29,553 bases of DNA from RGIG7378 sp964500525 (GTDB lineage Bacteria > Bacillota > Clostridia > RGIG7378): contig CAZCOE010000088.1 in assembly GCA_964500525.1 (NCBI GenBank), forward strand, positions 1 through 29,553, given 5' to 3'. The position numbers were made by a program, and so were the translations under genes. The notes beneath the pieces were generated by a model. It was not told the DNA's origin. It saw nothing but the letters and a program-made list of their open reading frames with translations, and did no database searches. Positions 1-7,730 of this stretch are shown one piece after another (position 1 is the stretch's first letter; each line of letters opens with the position of its first letter).

Positions 1-52
1 TATATTTGACTTTGCGCCGTATTGGCGATTCTGGGAAGTTTTGGAGGATTTG

Positions 53-1018
53 ATGGAAACCACACTTGTTGTCTTGGCAGCCGGAGTTGGCAGCAGATTT
101 GGCGGCGACAAACAGATGTCCCATGTGGGGCCCGGAGACCAGATGCTCATGGAGTATTCTATTTATGATGCAATCAGAGCAGGCTTCACCAAGGTGGTAT
201 TTATCCTCAAGAGGGAGATGATTCCCAGCGTAAAGGAAACAATAGGTGACAGGATTTCTGGCCTGGCCCAGGTAGAGTATGCCGTTCAGGATTTTACAAA
301 GATGCCCGGTTGGTATCATGTGCCTGAGGAGAGAACCAGACCCTACGGCACAGTTCATGCAGTCCTCTGCGCTGCAGATTACATACAGGAGCCCTTTGCC
401 ACCATAAATGCAGACGATTACTATGGCCCCAGGGCATTTGAGCTTATGCACAGTATGCTGGTGGAGCTGTCCGCCGCTGACCAGGGAGCCATGGTGCCCT
501 ATGTTCTCAAAAATACCATCAACCCCTCAGGAGGAGTTACCCGGGGAATCTGCCGAGTGGTGGATGGGGAACTCCAGAATGTATGTGAAACCAGAAACAT
601 TATATATGACGCTTCTACCAAAACCATTCTGGCCGACCCCTCAGGCAATGCCTCCATCAGTACGGGACGTGAGGATGTGAATAAGGGCAGGCAGGTGCTG
701 TCTCCAGATGAGATAGTCTCCATGAATTTCTGGGGATTCAGGCAGGATTTCTTGCCCATTATGGGCGAATACTTTGATCAGTTTCTCAAGAGACTGGATG
801 ACGCTGCCATCAATGCAGAATGTCTGCTTCCAATTATGGTTAATGATATGCTGTCCAAGGGTCAGCTCAGGATACAGGCAATGGCATCTGAGGAGAAGTG
901 GTTCGGCATGACGTACAAGGAGGACAGGGATACCGTAATGTCCAACCTCAGGAATATGGTGGACATGGGACTTTATCCCCAGGACCTGTGGGCCCAGAGC
1001 CAATGGGCCACCAACTAG
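53..1018 (+). CDS. NDP-sugar pyrophosphorylase-like nucleotidyltransferase
   Basis: Probable sugar-phosphate nucleotidyltransferase (321 aa), which would join a sugar or choline phosphate to an NTP to give an activated precursor in the cytoplasm. The N-terminus carries the family signature LAAGVGSRFGG followed by DKQ, the nucleotide-binding loop with its conserved Lys. The motif INADDYYGP near residue 120 supplies the metal-binding Asp pair. I chose ATG 53 because GGAGG at 43-47 lies five bases before it; a TTG at 41 is in frame but has no ribosome binding site. The frame stays open to the left edge, and in another frame a TGA at 51-53 overlaps this ATG, so an upstream gene may be translationally coupled. 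The next gene is a nucleotide-sugar dehydratase, which supports a role in surface polysaccharide or glycan synthesis. The exact substrate cannot be read from the sequence. Confidence 0.85.
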   Translation: METTLVVLAAGVGSRFGGDKQMSHVGPGDQMLMEYSIYDAIRAGFTKVVFILKREMIPSVKETIGDRISGLAQVEYAVQDFTKMPGWYHVPEERTRPYGTVHAVLCAADYIQEPFATINADDYYGPRAFELMHSMLVELSAADQGAMVPYVLKNTINPSGGVTRGICRVVDGELQNVCETRNIIYDASTKTILADPSGNASISTGREDVNKGRQVLSPDEIVSMNFWGFRQDFLPIMGEYFDQFLKRLDDAAINAECLLPIMVNDMLSKGQLRIQAMASEEKWFGMTYKEDRDTVMSNLRNMVDMGLYPQDLWAQSQWATN

Positions 1019-1042
1019 GGATCAAAGCGACAGGGAATACTG

Positions 1043-2548
1043 ATGAAAGCCAAATTCCTTGGACCCAGACCGGTGCTGATTTTAGATGATGTGCGTATCA
1101 TTTTGATCACCACTATAGTTGTCCTGCTTTTGGACTCTGTATTGGATCCGTGGCATATATTGATAAACTGCGCTGTACAACTGGTGGTGGTTCTTGCCTG
1201 CCGGTTTGCCTTCAGAGTATATTCCACAGATTGGAAACAGGCCGGTTTGCGACCCTATTTTCTATTTATTTTCAGTGATATTCTCAGCTGGGGGATTTCT
1301 ACCATCGCCCTGCGGTTTACCCCCTATTATATGGGCTGGCTGCCTGGAATAACTGTAAGCGCTTGGGGAGCAACAATTGCCTTGGTATGGCGCATGACTT
1401 ACCCGCTGAAATACAGATTTCTGCAGAAGGAGCATGCCCCCAAGACCATCCCCGATTCCCATATTGACCACCTGCTGTCCAGAGACGATGCACCTCTATA
1501 TAGTCCCGAAACCATAGATGCCTACAGGGACAAGGTAGTGCTGGTAACAGGGGGCGGAGGTTCCATTGGCAGTGAGATATGCAGGCAGATTGCTGCCCTG
1601 CATCCCGGACAGCTGATCATATTCGATATTTACGAGAACAACGCATACGATATCCAACAGGAGCTCATAAGGAAATACGGGGCTGACCTGAACCTTGCAG
1701 TGGAAATAGGCTCCGTCAGGGACAGGGACCGTCTGGAGGCTCTGTTCAATGAATACAGGCCGGGAATAGTTATCCACGCTGCAGCCCACAAGCACGTTCC
1801 GCTTATGGAACATAGCTGCTGTGAGGCCATTAAGAACAACGTGGTCGGCACATACAACACTGCAGATATGGCTGAGAAGTATGGCGTAGACAGATTTGTG
1901 CTGATCTCCACGGACAAGGCTGTAAATCCCACCAGCGTTATGGGAGCATCCAAGCGGGTGTGTGAGATGATTGTCAGCTGTCGCAGTGACAGCAGCACCG
2001 TATTCTCCGCAGTCAGATTCGGAAACGTTCTGGGCTCAAACGGCTCTGTGGTGCCTCTGTTTGAGAAACAGATCAGTGAAGGCGGCCCGGTTACCATTAC
2101 AGACAGGCGCATGGTCCGCTACTTTATGACCATCAAGGAGGCGGCACAGTTGGTTTTGGAGGCCGGTTCCATAGCCAATCAGGGAGACCTGTTTGTGCTG
2201 GATATGGGCAAGCCAATACGTATTCTGGATTTGGCAGAGAAAATGATTAGGCAGGCAGGCCTTAAGCCCTACCGGGATATAGATATCAAGGAGATTGGCC
2301 TGAGACCGGGAGAGAAGCTCTATGAGGAGTCGTTGACAGGGGGTCAGAATCAGACTGCCACCTGCAACGACAGGATCTTTGTGGAGCAGGATGAGGCCTT
2401 TACCCGAGACCGGGTAGATGAATACATGGACATGCTCATGGAGGCTGTTGCCCGGGAGGAGCAGGGAGTCGGATCAACCGGCGTCAGGGATGTCCTGGGC
2501 ATGATAGTTCCCACCTACAGGGACCCGGAACAGCATTCGACCACTTAG
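1043..2548 (+). CDS. Membrane-anchored nucleotide-sugar 4,6-dehydratase, short CapD/PglF type
   Basis: Polysaccharide biosynthesis protein of the extended SDR family (501 aa), expected to convert UDP-GlcNAc to a 4-keto-6-deoxy sugar for capsule or glycan assembly at the inner face of the membrane. Four hydrophobic segments lie at about residues 17-35, 40-60, 72-90 and 97-120. The NAD-binding motif VTGGGGSIGSE sits at 168-178, followed by HAAAHKHVPLME at 245-256. The catalytic TDK is at 290-292, and MGASK at 300-304 keeps the Lys but has Met where classical SDRs have Tyr, as in the PglF subgroup. Relatives are usually about 600 aa with an extra Rossmann-like domain between membrane and catalytic parts; here only about 45 residues join them, so that domain is missing. 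It sits 24 bases after the nucleotidyltransferase, so co-transcription is likely. Confidence 0.88.
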   Translation: MKAKFLGPRPVLILDDVRIILITTIVVLLLDSVLDPWHILINCAVQLVVVLACRFAFRVYSTDWKQAGLRPYFLFIFSDILSWGISTIALRFTPYYMGWLPGITVSAWGATIALVWRMTYPLKYRFLQKEHAPKTIPDSHIDHLLSRDDAPLYSPETIDAYRDKVVLVTGGGGSIGSEICRQIAALHPGQLIIFDIYENNAYDIQQELIRKYGADLNLAVEIGSVRDRDRLEALFNEYRPGIVIHAAAHKHVPLMEHSCCEAIKNNVVGTYNTADMAEKYGVDRFVLISTDKAVNPTSVMGASKRVCEMIVSCRSDSSTVFSAVRFGNVLGSNGSVVPLFEKQISEGGPVTITDRRMVRYFMTIKEAAQLVLEAGSIANQGDLFVLDMGKPIRILDLAEKMIRQAGLKPYRDIDIKEIGLRPGEKLYEESLTGGQNQTATCNDRIFVEQDEAFTRDRVDEYMDMLMEAVAREEQGVGSTGVRDVLGMIVPTYRDPEQHSTT

Positions 2549-2562
2549 GAGTGAATATTCAG

Positions 2563-3075
2563 GTGAAGAGAAATTGTACTAAGAGAGTAATTATATTGGC
2601 ATTGGTGATTGCCTGGATGGCAATGATCTTTGCTTTCTCTGCACAGACATCTGAGGATTCCTCCCACCTGAGCAGTGGTGTAACCCAGGTGGTATGCCAC
2701 ATCTTTGTTGGCGGGTTTGACCGGATGCCTGAGGCAGAAAAACTGGGTATACTCATGGTAGCAGAGGAATTCATCCGCACCATGGGCCATGGCTTGGAGT
2801 TCTGCGGGCTGGCTGTACTGCTGACAGTGTTAGTCAGCACATATGAGAGAGTTGGCAGGCTCAGGATAAACGGATACAGCAATTGGGCGTTGGCAGTTTC
2901 TCTGTCAATTGCATATGCTATAACAGATGAGATTCATCAGATTTTTGTGCCCGGCAGAGTTTTCGACCTGTACGATATTGGAGTGGATACCATGGGAGCG
3001 GCAATGGGCGCTCTGGCTGCCACCTGGTTTTGTTGGACTATAGGGAGACGTTGGAGGAAGAATGGACTATCTTAA
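2563..3075 (+). CDS. VanZ-like family membrane protein
   Basis: Small integral membrane protein of the VanZ-like family. About 170 aa are read from GTG 2563, which is preceded by AGGAG at 2547-2551; GTG 2551 is an alternative but overlaps that site. Four hydrophobic segments are visible. Family marks are FAFSAQTSEDSS after the first segment, a GHGLEF motif before the second, and DEIHQIFVPGR followed by DIGVDTMGAAMG before the last. Those acidic and His residues are the conserved core of the family. VanZ gives low-level teicoplanin resistance in enterococci, but most relatives have no defined role beyond the cell envelope. The end overlaps the next gene by 14 bases, which suggests translational coupling. 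Confidence 0.8.
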   Translation: MKRNCTKRVIILALVIAWMAMIFAFSAQTSEDSSHLSSGVTQVVCHIFVGGFDRMPEAEKLGILMVAEEFIRTMGHGLEFCGLAVLLTVLVSTYERVGRLRINGYSNWALAVSLSIAYAITDEIHQIFVPGRVFDLYDIGVDTMGAAMGALAATWFCWTIGRRWRKNGLS

Positions 3076-3781
3076 GCGAATGCCCGGTATGGTGCGCAAG
3101 GCACTGCAGGAATACAACATGATTGCACCGGGGGATTCTGTGGCAGTGGGGCTTTCCGGAGGCAAGGACAGCATGTCCCTGTTGGCGTGTATGGCTGCCC
3201 TTCGCAGATACTATCCCATAGAATATGGCCTGAGGGCAATCTATATCGACCTGGGATATGGAAATATGGACATATCCCGGCTGAAGGGATTCTGCGTCGA
3301 CCTGGATGTGCCCTTTTCGGCAGTGCCCACAGATATTGGCAGAGTTACCGGACTATACGTTGACAAGGGTACCAGTCCCTGCGCCATATGCGCCAATCTC
3401 AGGAGAGGTGCTCTGAACTCAGCAGCTGTGGCTGAGGGCTGCAACACCGTGGCCCTGGCCCATACCAAGGACGACGTGGTTGAAACCATGTTGATGAGCC
3501 TGTTCAGGGAGGGACGGATCAGCACCTTTTCACCTGTGACGGAATTGAGCCGCAGCGGGATAAAGGTGATCAGGCCCCTGATATTTGCAGAGGAGGATGA
3601 AATACGGATTTTCATGAAGGCCAGGGGATTTGAGGCTATCAAGAACTCCTGCCCCTACGATGGCTATACGGAGCGCACAGAGACCCGGAATCTGCTGGAT
3701 ACTTTGGCCAAGGATCACCCGGATGTTAAAAATACCATTTTCGGCGCAATTCGACGCTCCAAGATTGACGGATGGAATTGA
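3062..3781 (+). CDS. TtcA-like PP-loop tRNA thiolase family protein
   Basis: ATP-dependent PP-loop (N-type ATP pyrophosphatase) protein of 239 aa, most like TtcA, which makes 2-thiocytidine at position 32 of tRNAs using an iron-sulfur cluster. The PP-loop SGGKDS is at residues 32-37. A CAIC motif at 107-110 and a Cys at 197 (NSCPYDG) match the three-cysteine cluster-binding pattern of TtcA. The motif ALAHTKDDVVETML at 131-144 corresponds to the conserved segment after the CxxC. It is shorter than E. coli TtcA (about 310 aa), so it could be a Firmicutes TtcA-like paralog with another tRNA target; the TilS alternative fits less well because of the cysteines. It overlaps the VanZ-like gene and seems to end the first operon. 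Confidence 0.8.
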   Translation: MDYLKRMPGMVRKALQEYNMIAPGDSVAVGLSGGKDSMSLLACMAALRRYYPIEYGLRAIYIDLGYGNMDISRLKGFCVDLDVPFSAVPTDIGRVTGLYVDKGTSPCAICANLRRGALNSAAVAEGCNTVALAHTKDDVVETMLMSLFREGRISTFSPVTELSRSGIKVIRPLIFAEEDEIRIFMKARGFEAIKNSCPYDGYTERTETRNLLDTLAKDHPDVKNTIFGAIRRSKIDGWN

Positions 3782-3795
3782 TGGGGGTAAAATAT

Positions 3796-3818
3796 CAAGG
3801 TTCGCTTGGGGTTTTTTT
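3796..3818 (+). terminator. Weak terminator-like hairpin after the TtcA-like gene
   Basis: CAAG at 3796-3799 can pair with CTTG at 3805-3808 around the loop GTTCG, followed after two G by seven T (3812-3818). The stem has only four base pairs plus one wobble, so this is weak. It would separate the upstream operon from glgP. Confidence 0.25.
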
Positions 3819-3847
3819 GAGGATATTTGCCCAGAAAAGCTTATAAT
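3817..3847 (+). promoter_or_regulatory. Possible glgP promoter
   Basis: A perfect TATAAT at 3842-3847 follows TTGAGG at 3817-3822 with a 19-base spacer, longer than the optimal 17. The expected start point, about seven bases after the -10 box, would fall right at the glgP ribosome binding site (3855-3860), giving a very short leader. The perfect -10 may be functional or a coincidence in AT-rich DNA. Confidence 0.3.
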
Positions 3848-3864
3848 TGCGGTTGGGAGGACAC

Positions 3865-6306
3865 ATGACTCAACATTTTTATACTCAGTTTGATAAGGCA
3901 GAATTCAAGGACGAGGTCAAGCACAATTTGACCATTCTCTACGGCAAGAAGTTGGCGGATGCCACGCCTACTCAGATTTACGCCGCTGTCAGCAATGCAA
4001 TCAAGGAAATGGTTATCGAGCGCTGGATGCATACCATCAAGAATTGCTACGATAACGGCTCCAAGCAGGTTTATTATATGTCCATGGAGTTCCTTATGGG
4101 ACGGTTCCTGGGCAACAACCTGATTAACCTGGGCATTATGGACGGAGTCAAGGAGGCCCTGGACGAGATGGGCATCTCTCTGGACACGGTAGAGGATGCA
4201 GAGCCTGATCCCGGTTTAGGCAATGGCGGCTTGGGCCGTCTGGCTGCCTGCTTCCTGGACAGTCTTACCACATTGGATATGCCTGCCGTAGGCTGCGGCA
4301 TTCGCTACAAGAACGGCATTTTCAAACAATTGATTAACGATAGAGGAGAGCAGGAGGAGAAGCCCGACGATTGGCTTATCGGCGGCACTACCCCCTGGGA
4401 GATTATTCGCCCTGAGTGGTCCTTCGAGATCAAATTCGGCGGCACAGTCAGATACGTTCCCAATGGCAGCGGCTACGACTTCGTTCAGGAGAACTATTCC
4501 TCTGTTATGGCTGTCGCCCATGATATTCCCATTACAGGCTACGGCACAGATACAGTAAATACCCTGCGTCTCTGGGATGCAGAGGCTGTACACAAGTTCG
4601 ACATTGCAGAGTTCAACGCCGGCAATTACCGCAAGGCAGTGGAGCAGGATTACCTGGCCAGGACAATTGTGGAGGTTCTGTATCCTGCAGACGACCACAT
4701 TTCCGGCAAGGAGCTGCGGATCAAGCAGCAGTACTTCTTTGTGTCCGCAACTATTCAGCAGGCCGTCAAGGAGTTCAAGCTCCAGGGCTACACCGATTTC
4801 AGTATCTTCCCTGACAAGTATGCATTCCAGCTTAACGATACCCACCCCTCAATGGCAGTGGCTGAGCTGATGCGGGTGCTTACAGACCAGGAGGGACTGG
4901 GATGGGACGAGGCCTGGGAGATTACACAGAAGACCTGTGCCTACACAAACCACACCATCATGTCCGAGGCTCTGGAAAAGTGGTCCATCGACCTGTTCAA
5001 GAGATTGCTGCCCCGTATCTACATGATAATCGAGGAGATCAACCGCAGATTCACAGAGCAGCTGTACAACAAATACCACTACTCCTACGACAAGGTCTGC
5101 AGAATGGCCATTCTCAACAATGGTATGATCCACATGGCTAAGCTGGCCATCGTTGGCAGCCACTCTGTAAACGGCGTTGCCTTCCTGCATACCGAGATTC
5201 TCAAGAATCAGGAGCTGAGGGACTTCTACGAGGTTTTCCCGGAGAAGTTCAACAACAAGACAAACGGTATCACCCAGAGGAGATGGCTGCTGTATTCCAA
5301 CCCCGAACTGTCAGATCTGATCACAGAAATAATCGGCTCCGGTTGGATTACCAAGCTGGATGAGCTCAAGAAGCTGGCTCCCCTGGCGGATGATGATACA
5401 TTCCGCAGAAAGTGCGCAGATATCAAGAAGAACAACAAGATTCGCCTTATGGAGTACGTGAAAAACGAGGTTGGCATTGAGCTGGATCCCGACTCCATCT
5501 TTGATGTACAGGTTAAGCGTCTCCATGAGTACAAGAGACAGCTGCTTAATGTATTGCACATTATATCTCTGTACCAGGCGATCAAGGAGAACCCGGACTA
5601 TCCTATGCATCCCAGGTCATTTATATTCGCGGCCAAGGCTGCTGCCGGATACCGCAGAGCTAAGCAGATTATCAAGCTGATCAACTGCGTTGCCAATGTG
5701 GTGAATAACGACCCGGTGGTCAGTGCCAAGATGAAGGTCGTGTTCCTGCCTAACTACAGAGTATCATTGGCTGAGAAGTTGTTCCCCGCCAGCGATGTCT
5801 CCGAGCAGATTTCCACAGCAGGCAAGGAGGCCTCTGGTACAGGCTGCATGAAGTTTATGCTTAACGGCGCAGTAACCCTGGGCACCATGGACGGCGCCAA
5901 CGTAGAGATTTGCGAAGAGGTTGGCCAGGAGAACATGTTTATCTTCGGTCTCCGGGTTGAGGACATCCTCAAGATCCACGCCGAGAACAGCTATCGCCCT
6001 GTTGAAGTCTATAACAGCAATCCCAAGCTGCACAGGGTATTGGATAGCCTGATAGACGGCACCTTCTCAAATGGCGACACCGAAATGTTCAGAGAACTGT
6101 TCAACGCATTGGTATATGGAGGAGATGAGTACTTTGTACTCAAGGACTTCGATTCCTATTGCGAAGCCCAGGCCAAGGTTGACAAGGCCTATGGCGACAA
6201 GGCTGCATGGTATCGCATGTCCGTTATGAATATTGCCTGCTCCGGCAAGTTCTCCAGCGACAGAACTATAGCAGAATACAACAGAGACATCTGGCATCTG
6301 GTATAG
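3865..6306 (+). CDS. glgP: Glycogen/starch/alpha-glucan phosphorylase
   Basis: Pyridoxal-phosphate enzyme (813 aa, normal family length) that releases glucose-1-phosphate from the non-reducing ends of glycogen or maltodextrin in the cytoplasm. The PLP-binding site EASGTGCMKFMLNGA is present, with the Schiff-base Lys at residue 663; the Cys before Met replaces the more common Asn. Also present are the N-terminal GNGGLGRLAACFLDSL, the NDTHPSMAVAELMR segment and VQVKRLHEYKRQLLN. I chose ATG 3865 because GGGAGG at 3855-3860 lies just before it; a TTG at 3847 is in frame but inside the putative promoter. No other glycogen genes are next to it. It ends shortly before a strong terminator, so it is probably transcribed alone. 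Confidence 0.97.
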   Translation: MTQHFYTQFDKAEFKDEVKHNLTILYGKKLADATPTQIYAAVSNAIKEMVIERWMHTIKNCYDNGSKQVYYMSMEFLMGRFLGNNLINLGIMDGVKEALDEMGISLDTVEDAEPDPGLGNGGLGRLAACFLDSLTTLDMPAVGCGIRYKNGIFKQLINDRGEQEEKPDDWLIGGTTPWEIIRPEWSFEIKFGGTVRYVPNGSGYDFVQENYSSVMAVAHDIPITGYGTDTVNTLRLWDAEAVHKFDIAEFNAGNYRKAVEQDYLARTIVEVLYPADDHISGKELRIKQQYFFVSATIQQAVKEFKLQGYTDFSIFPDKYAFQLNDTHPSMAVAELMRVLTDQEGLGWDEAWEITQKTCAYTNHTIMSEALEKWSIDLFKRLLPRIYMIIEEINRRFTEQLYNKYHYSYDKVCRMAILNNGMIHMAKLAIVGSHSVNGVAFLHTEILKNQELRDFYEVFPEKFNNKTNGITQRRWLLYSNPELSDLITEIIGSGWITKLDELKKLAPLADDDTFRRKCADIKKNNKIRLMEYVKNEVGIELDPDSIFDVQVKRLHEYKRQLLNVLHIISLYQAIKENPDYPMHPRSFIFAAKAAAGYRRAKQIIKLINCVANVVNNDPVVSAKMKVVFLPNYRVSLAEKLFPASDVSEQISTAGKEASGTGCMKFMLNGAVTLGTMDGANVEICEEVGQENMFIFGLRVEDILKIHAENSYRPVEVYNSNPKLHRVLDSLIDGTFSNGDTEMFRELFNALVYGGDEYFVLKDFDSYCEAQAKVDKAYGDKAAWYRMSVMNIACSGKFSSDRTIAEYNRDIWHLV

Positions 6307-6330
6307 GACCACAGACAGTATTGATTCCAA

Positions 6331-6361
6331 GGCGACTCCTGCAAAAGGGGTCGTCTTTTTT
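6331..6361 (+). terminator. Rho-independent terminator of glgP
   Basis: A nine-pair stem is formed by GGCGACTCC (6331-6339) and GGGGTCGTC (6347-6355), with two G-T wobbles and the loop TGCAAAA, followed by six T (6356-6361). It begins 25 bases after the glgP stop codon. Confidence 0.85.
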
Positions 6362-6401
6362 GGTGAAATTCAGGCTGAAAATCCTTAGAATACAGTTTTA
6401 T

Positions 6402-6431
6402 TTTACATATTCATGTGGTACACTCTAGAAG
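6402..6431 (+). promoter_or_regulatory. Candidate promoter for the acyltransferase-like gene
   Basis: TTTACA at 6402-6407 and TAGAAG at 6426-6431 are 18 bases apart, downstream of the glgP terminator and about 45 bases before the next start codon. The -10 box is imperfect. A TATAAG at 6449-6454 is an alternative -10 without a recognisable -35. Confidence 0.35.
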
Positions 6432-6474
6432 AATGTGTGCAACATGCATATAAGACACATACAGGAGGAACATC

Positions 6475-7686
6475 ATGAACGAAACATATTCTACATTTGC
6501 CAATTTGCTTAAGGCTCTGTCCATCAAGCCCACATGGAGCACAGAGCGGCTCAAGAAGGAGTTCAAGGCCGCTATGGCTGTTATGCCCCAGGGAGAGATT
6601 GAGGAGCTTACTCCCGAATATGCCGCCAAGGCTTTCCGGTTCTATGACATATCTGAGGATATGTTGGAGCCCTTTCAGGAGCAGCAGAGGCTGATTTCCC
6701 AGTGCCCCGCCATCAGGCAGTTCTTCTGGCTGGTTCACTATTGTATGTACCTTTCTCCCAACTATAGGTTTGAGAGCTGGGGAATGGGAGTCCCCAAGTA
6801 TGCAGACGGCACACCCTGTGTGGGATTCGGCACAGTTGCACTGTTGTCCGGCCTTCACTATTCCGAGAAGGCATGGCTGAGACTGCCTCCGGAGCAGATT
6901 AAGATGGAGAGAGGCCAGCTGAGATGGACTGTTGCCAGGAATGCTGAGACCGGAGAGCCCAGATGGGTCAACATGGGCCTTATGGGGTGGAACACCCTGT
7001 ACGTCAAGGCCATGATTATGGATGTAGGCCGTCTTACATTTGAGAAACAGACCATCTACTTTGGAGTCAGGGCCTACAGGAACAGAGAGACAGGGGAACA
7101 TGTCGTGATTGCAGAGCCCGGCAGCTACGGCAGAGATGGCTGGATGCCTGATGGAGAGTCTGAGGAGGATGTGGTTGTTGCAGACATCTACGAGGACGAC
7201 AGGATTGTCCGTGGCAATCTGGTAACCAAGTCCGGACAGGTTTGCCGCATAGTTATGACATTGGACAAGGCCCAATGGGAATTGGTGCTGGAGGATGGAG
7301 ATCCTGTGCTCAGCGTACATATCAGCTCCAACGGCAAGCTGGATCCCCAGGCAGCTGCAGAGTCCTATGCCAATGCCAGAGGATATTTCAAGAACGTATT
7401 TCCCGAGTTTGAGCCCAAGGCATTTATCTGCGACTCCTGGCTCCTTGGCAATGAGCTGACCAGATTCCTTAAGCATACATCCAACATATTGCATTTTGCA
7501 GCCGAGTTCCACAATGTGCCTCGCAGCGGAGGCAACGAAGATACTCTCAACTTCCTGTACAAGTCAGAGCCCAATGCTGACCTGAGCACATTGCCTGAGA
7601 CCACCAGACTGCAGAAGGAAATCAAGGAGTGGATGCTGTCCGGCAAGGTCATGTGTTCCGGCAGAGGCATCAGGTTCTTTGACTAG
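6475..7686 (+). CDS. Acyltransferase-domain protein (NAT_N / GNAT_C, formerly DUF5596)
   Basis: Cytoplasmic protein of 403 aa with no signal peptide or membrane segment. The layout resembles a family in Firmicutes and Actinobacteria with an N-terminal N-acyltransferase-like domain (about residues 1-130) and a GNAT-like C-terminal domain. The part beginning LSVHISSNGKL, then PEFEPKAFICDSWLL and SNILHFAAEF, is the recognisable C-terminal signature. By family it may move an acyl group from acyl-CoA, but I know of no proven substrate. AGGAGG at 6463-6468 supports ATG 6475. It has its own candidate promoter and is followed, 44 bases later, by a secreted transglutaminase-like protein with no terminator between, so the two may be co-transcribed. 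The family assignment is from memory of motifs, not from a search. Confidence 0.6.
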   Translation: MNETYSTFANLLKALSIKPTWSTERLKKEFKAAMAVMPQGEIEELTPEYAAKAFRFYDISEDMLEPFQEQQRLISQCPAIRQFFWLVHYCMYLSPNYRFESWGMGVPKYADGTPCVGFGTVALLSGLHYSEKAWLRLPPEQIKMERGQLRWTVARNAETGEPRWVNMGLMGWNTLYVKAMIMDVGRLTFEKQTIYFGVRAYRNRETGEHVVIAEPGSYGRDGWMPDGESEEDVVVADIYEDDRIVRGNLVTKSGQVCRIVMTLDKAQWELVLEDGDPVLSVHISSNGKLDPQAAAESYANARGYFKNVFPEFEPKAFICDSWLLGNELTRFLKHTSNILHFAAEFHNVPRSGGNEDTLNFLYKSEPNADLSTLPETTRLQKEIKEWMLSGKVMCSGRGIRFFD

Positions 7687-7730
7687 AGGCATTATTTCCT
7701 AATTAAGATTATCAGAAAGAATAAACTGTT

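Noticed and set aside
3..53. Possible end of an upstream gene in frame 3, closing with TGA that overlaps the ATG at 53
   Set aside because: Only 16 codons are visible and another frame is also open, so I cannot tell which frame, if any, is real.
6403..7512. 369-codon open frame on the minus strand opposite the acyltransferase-like gene
   Set aside because: Shadow of a well-supported plus-strand gene; its product has no recognisable domain and no upstream ribosome binding site.
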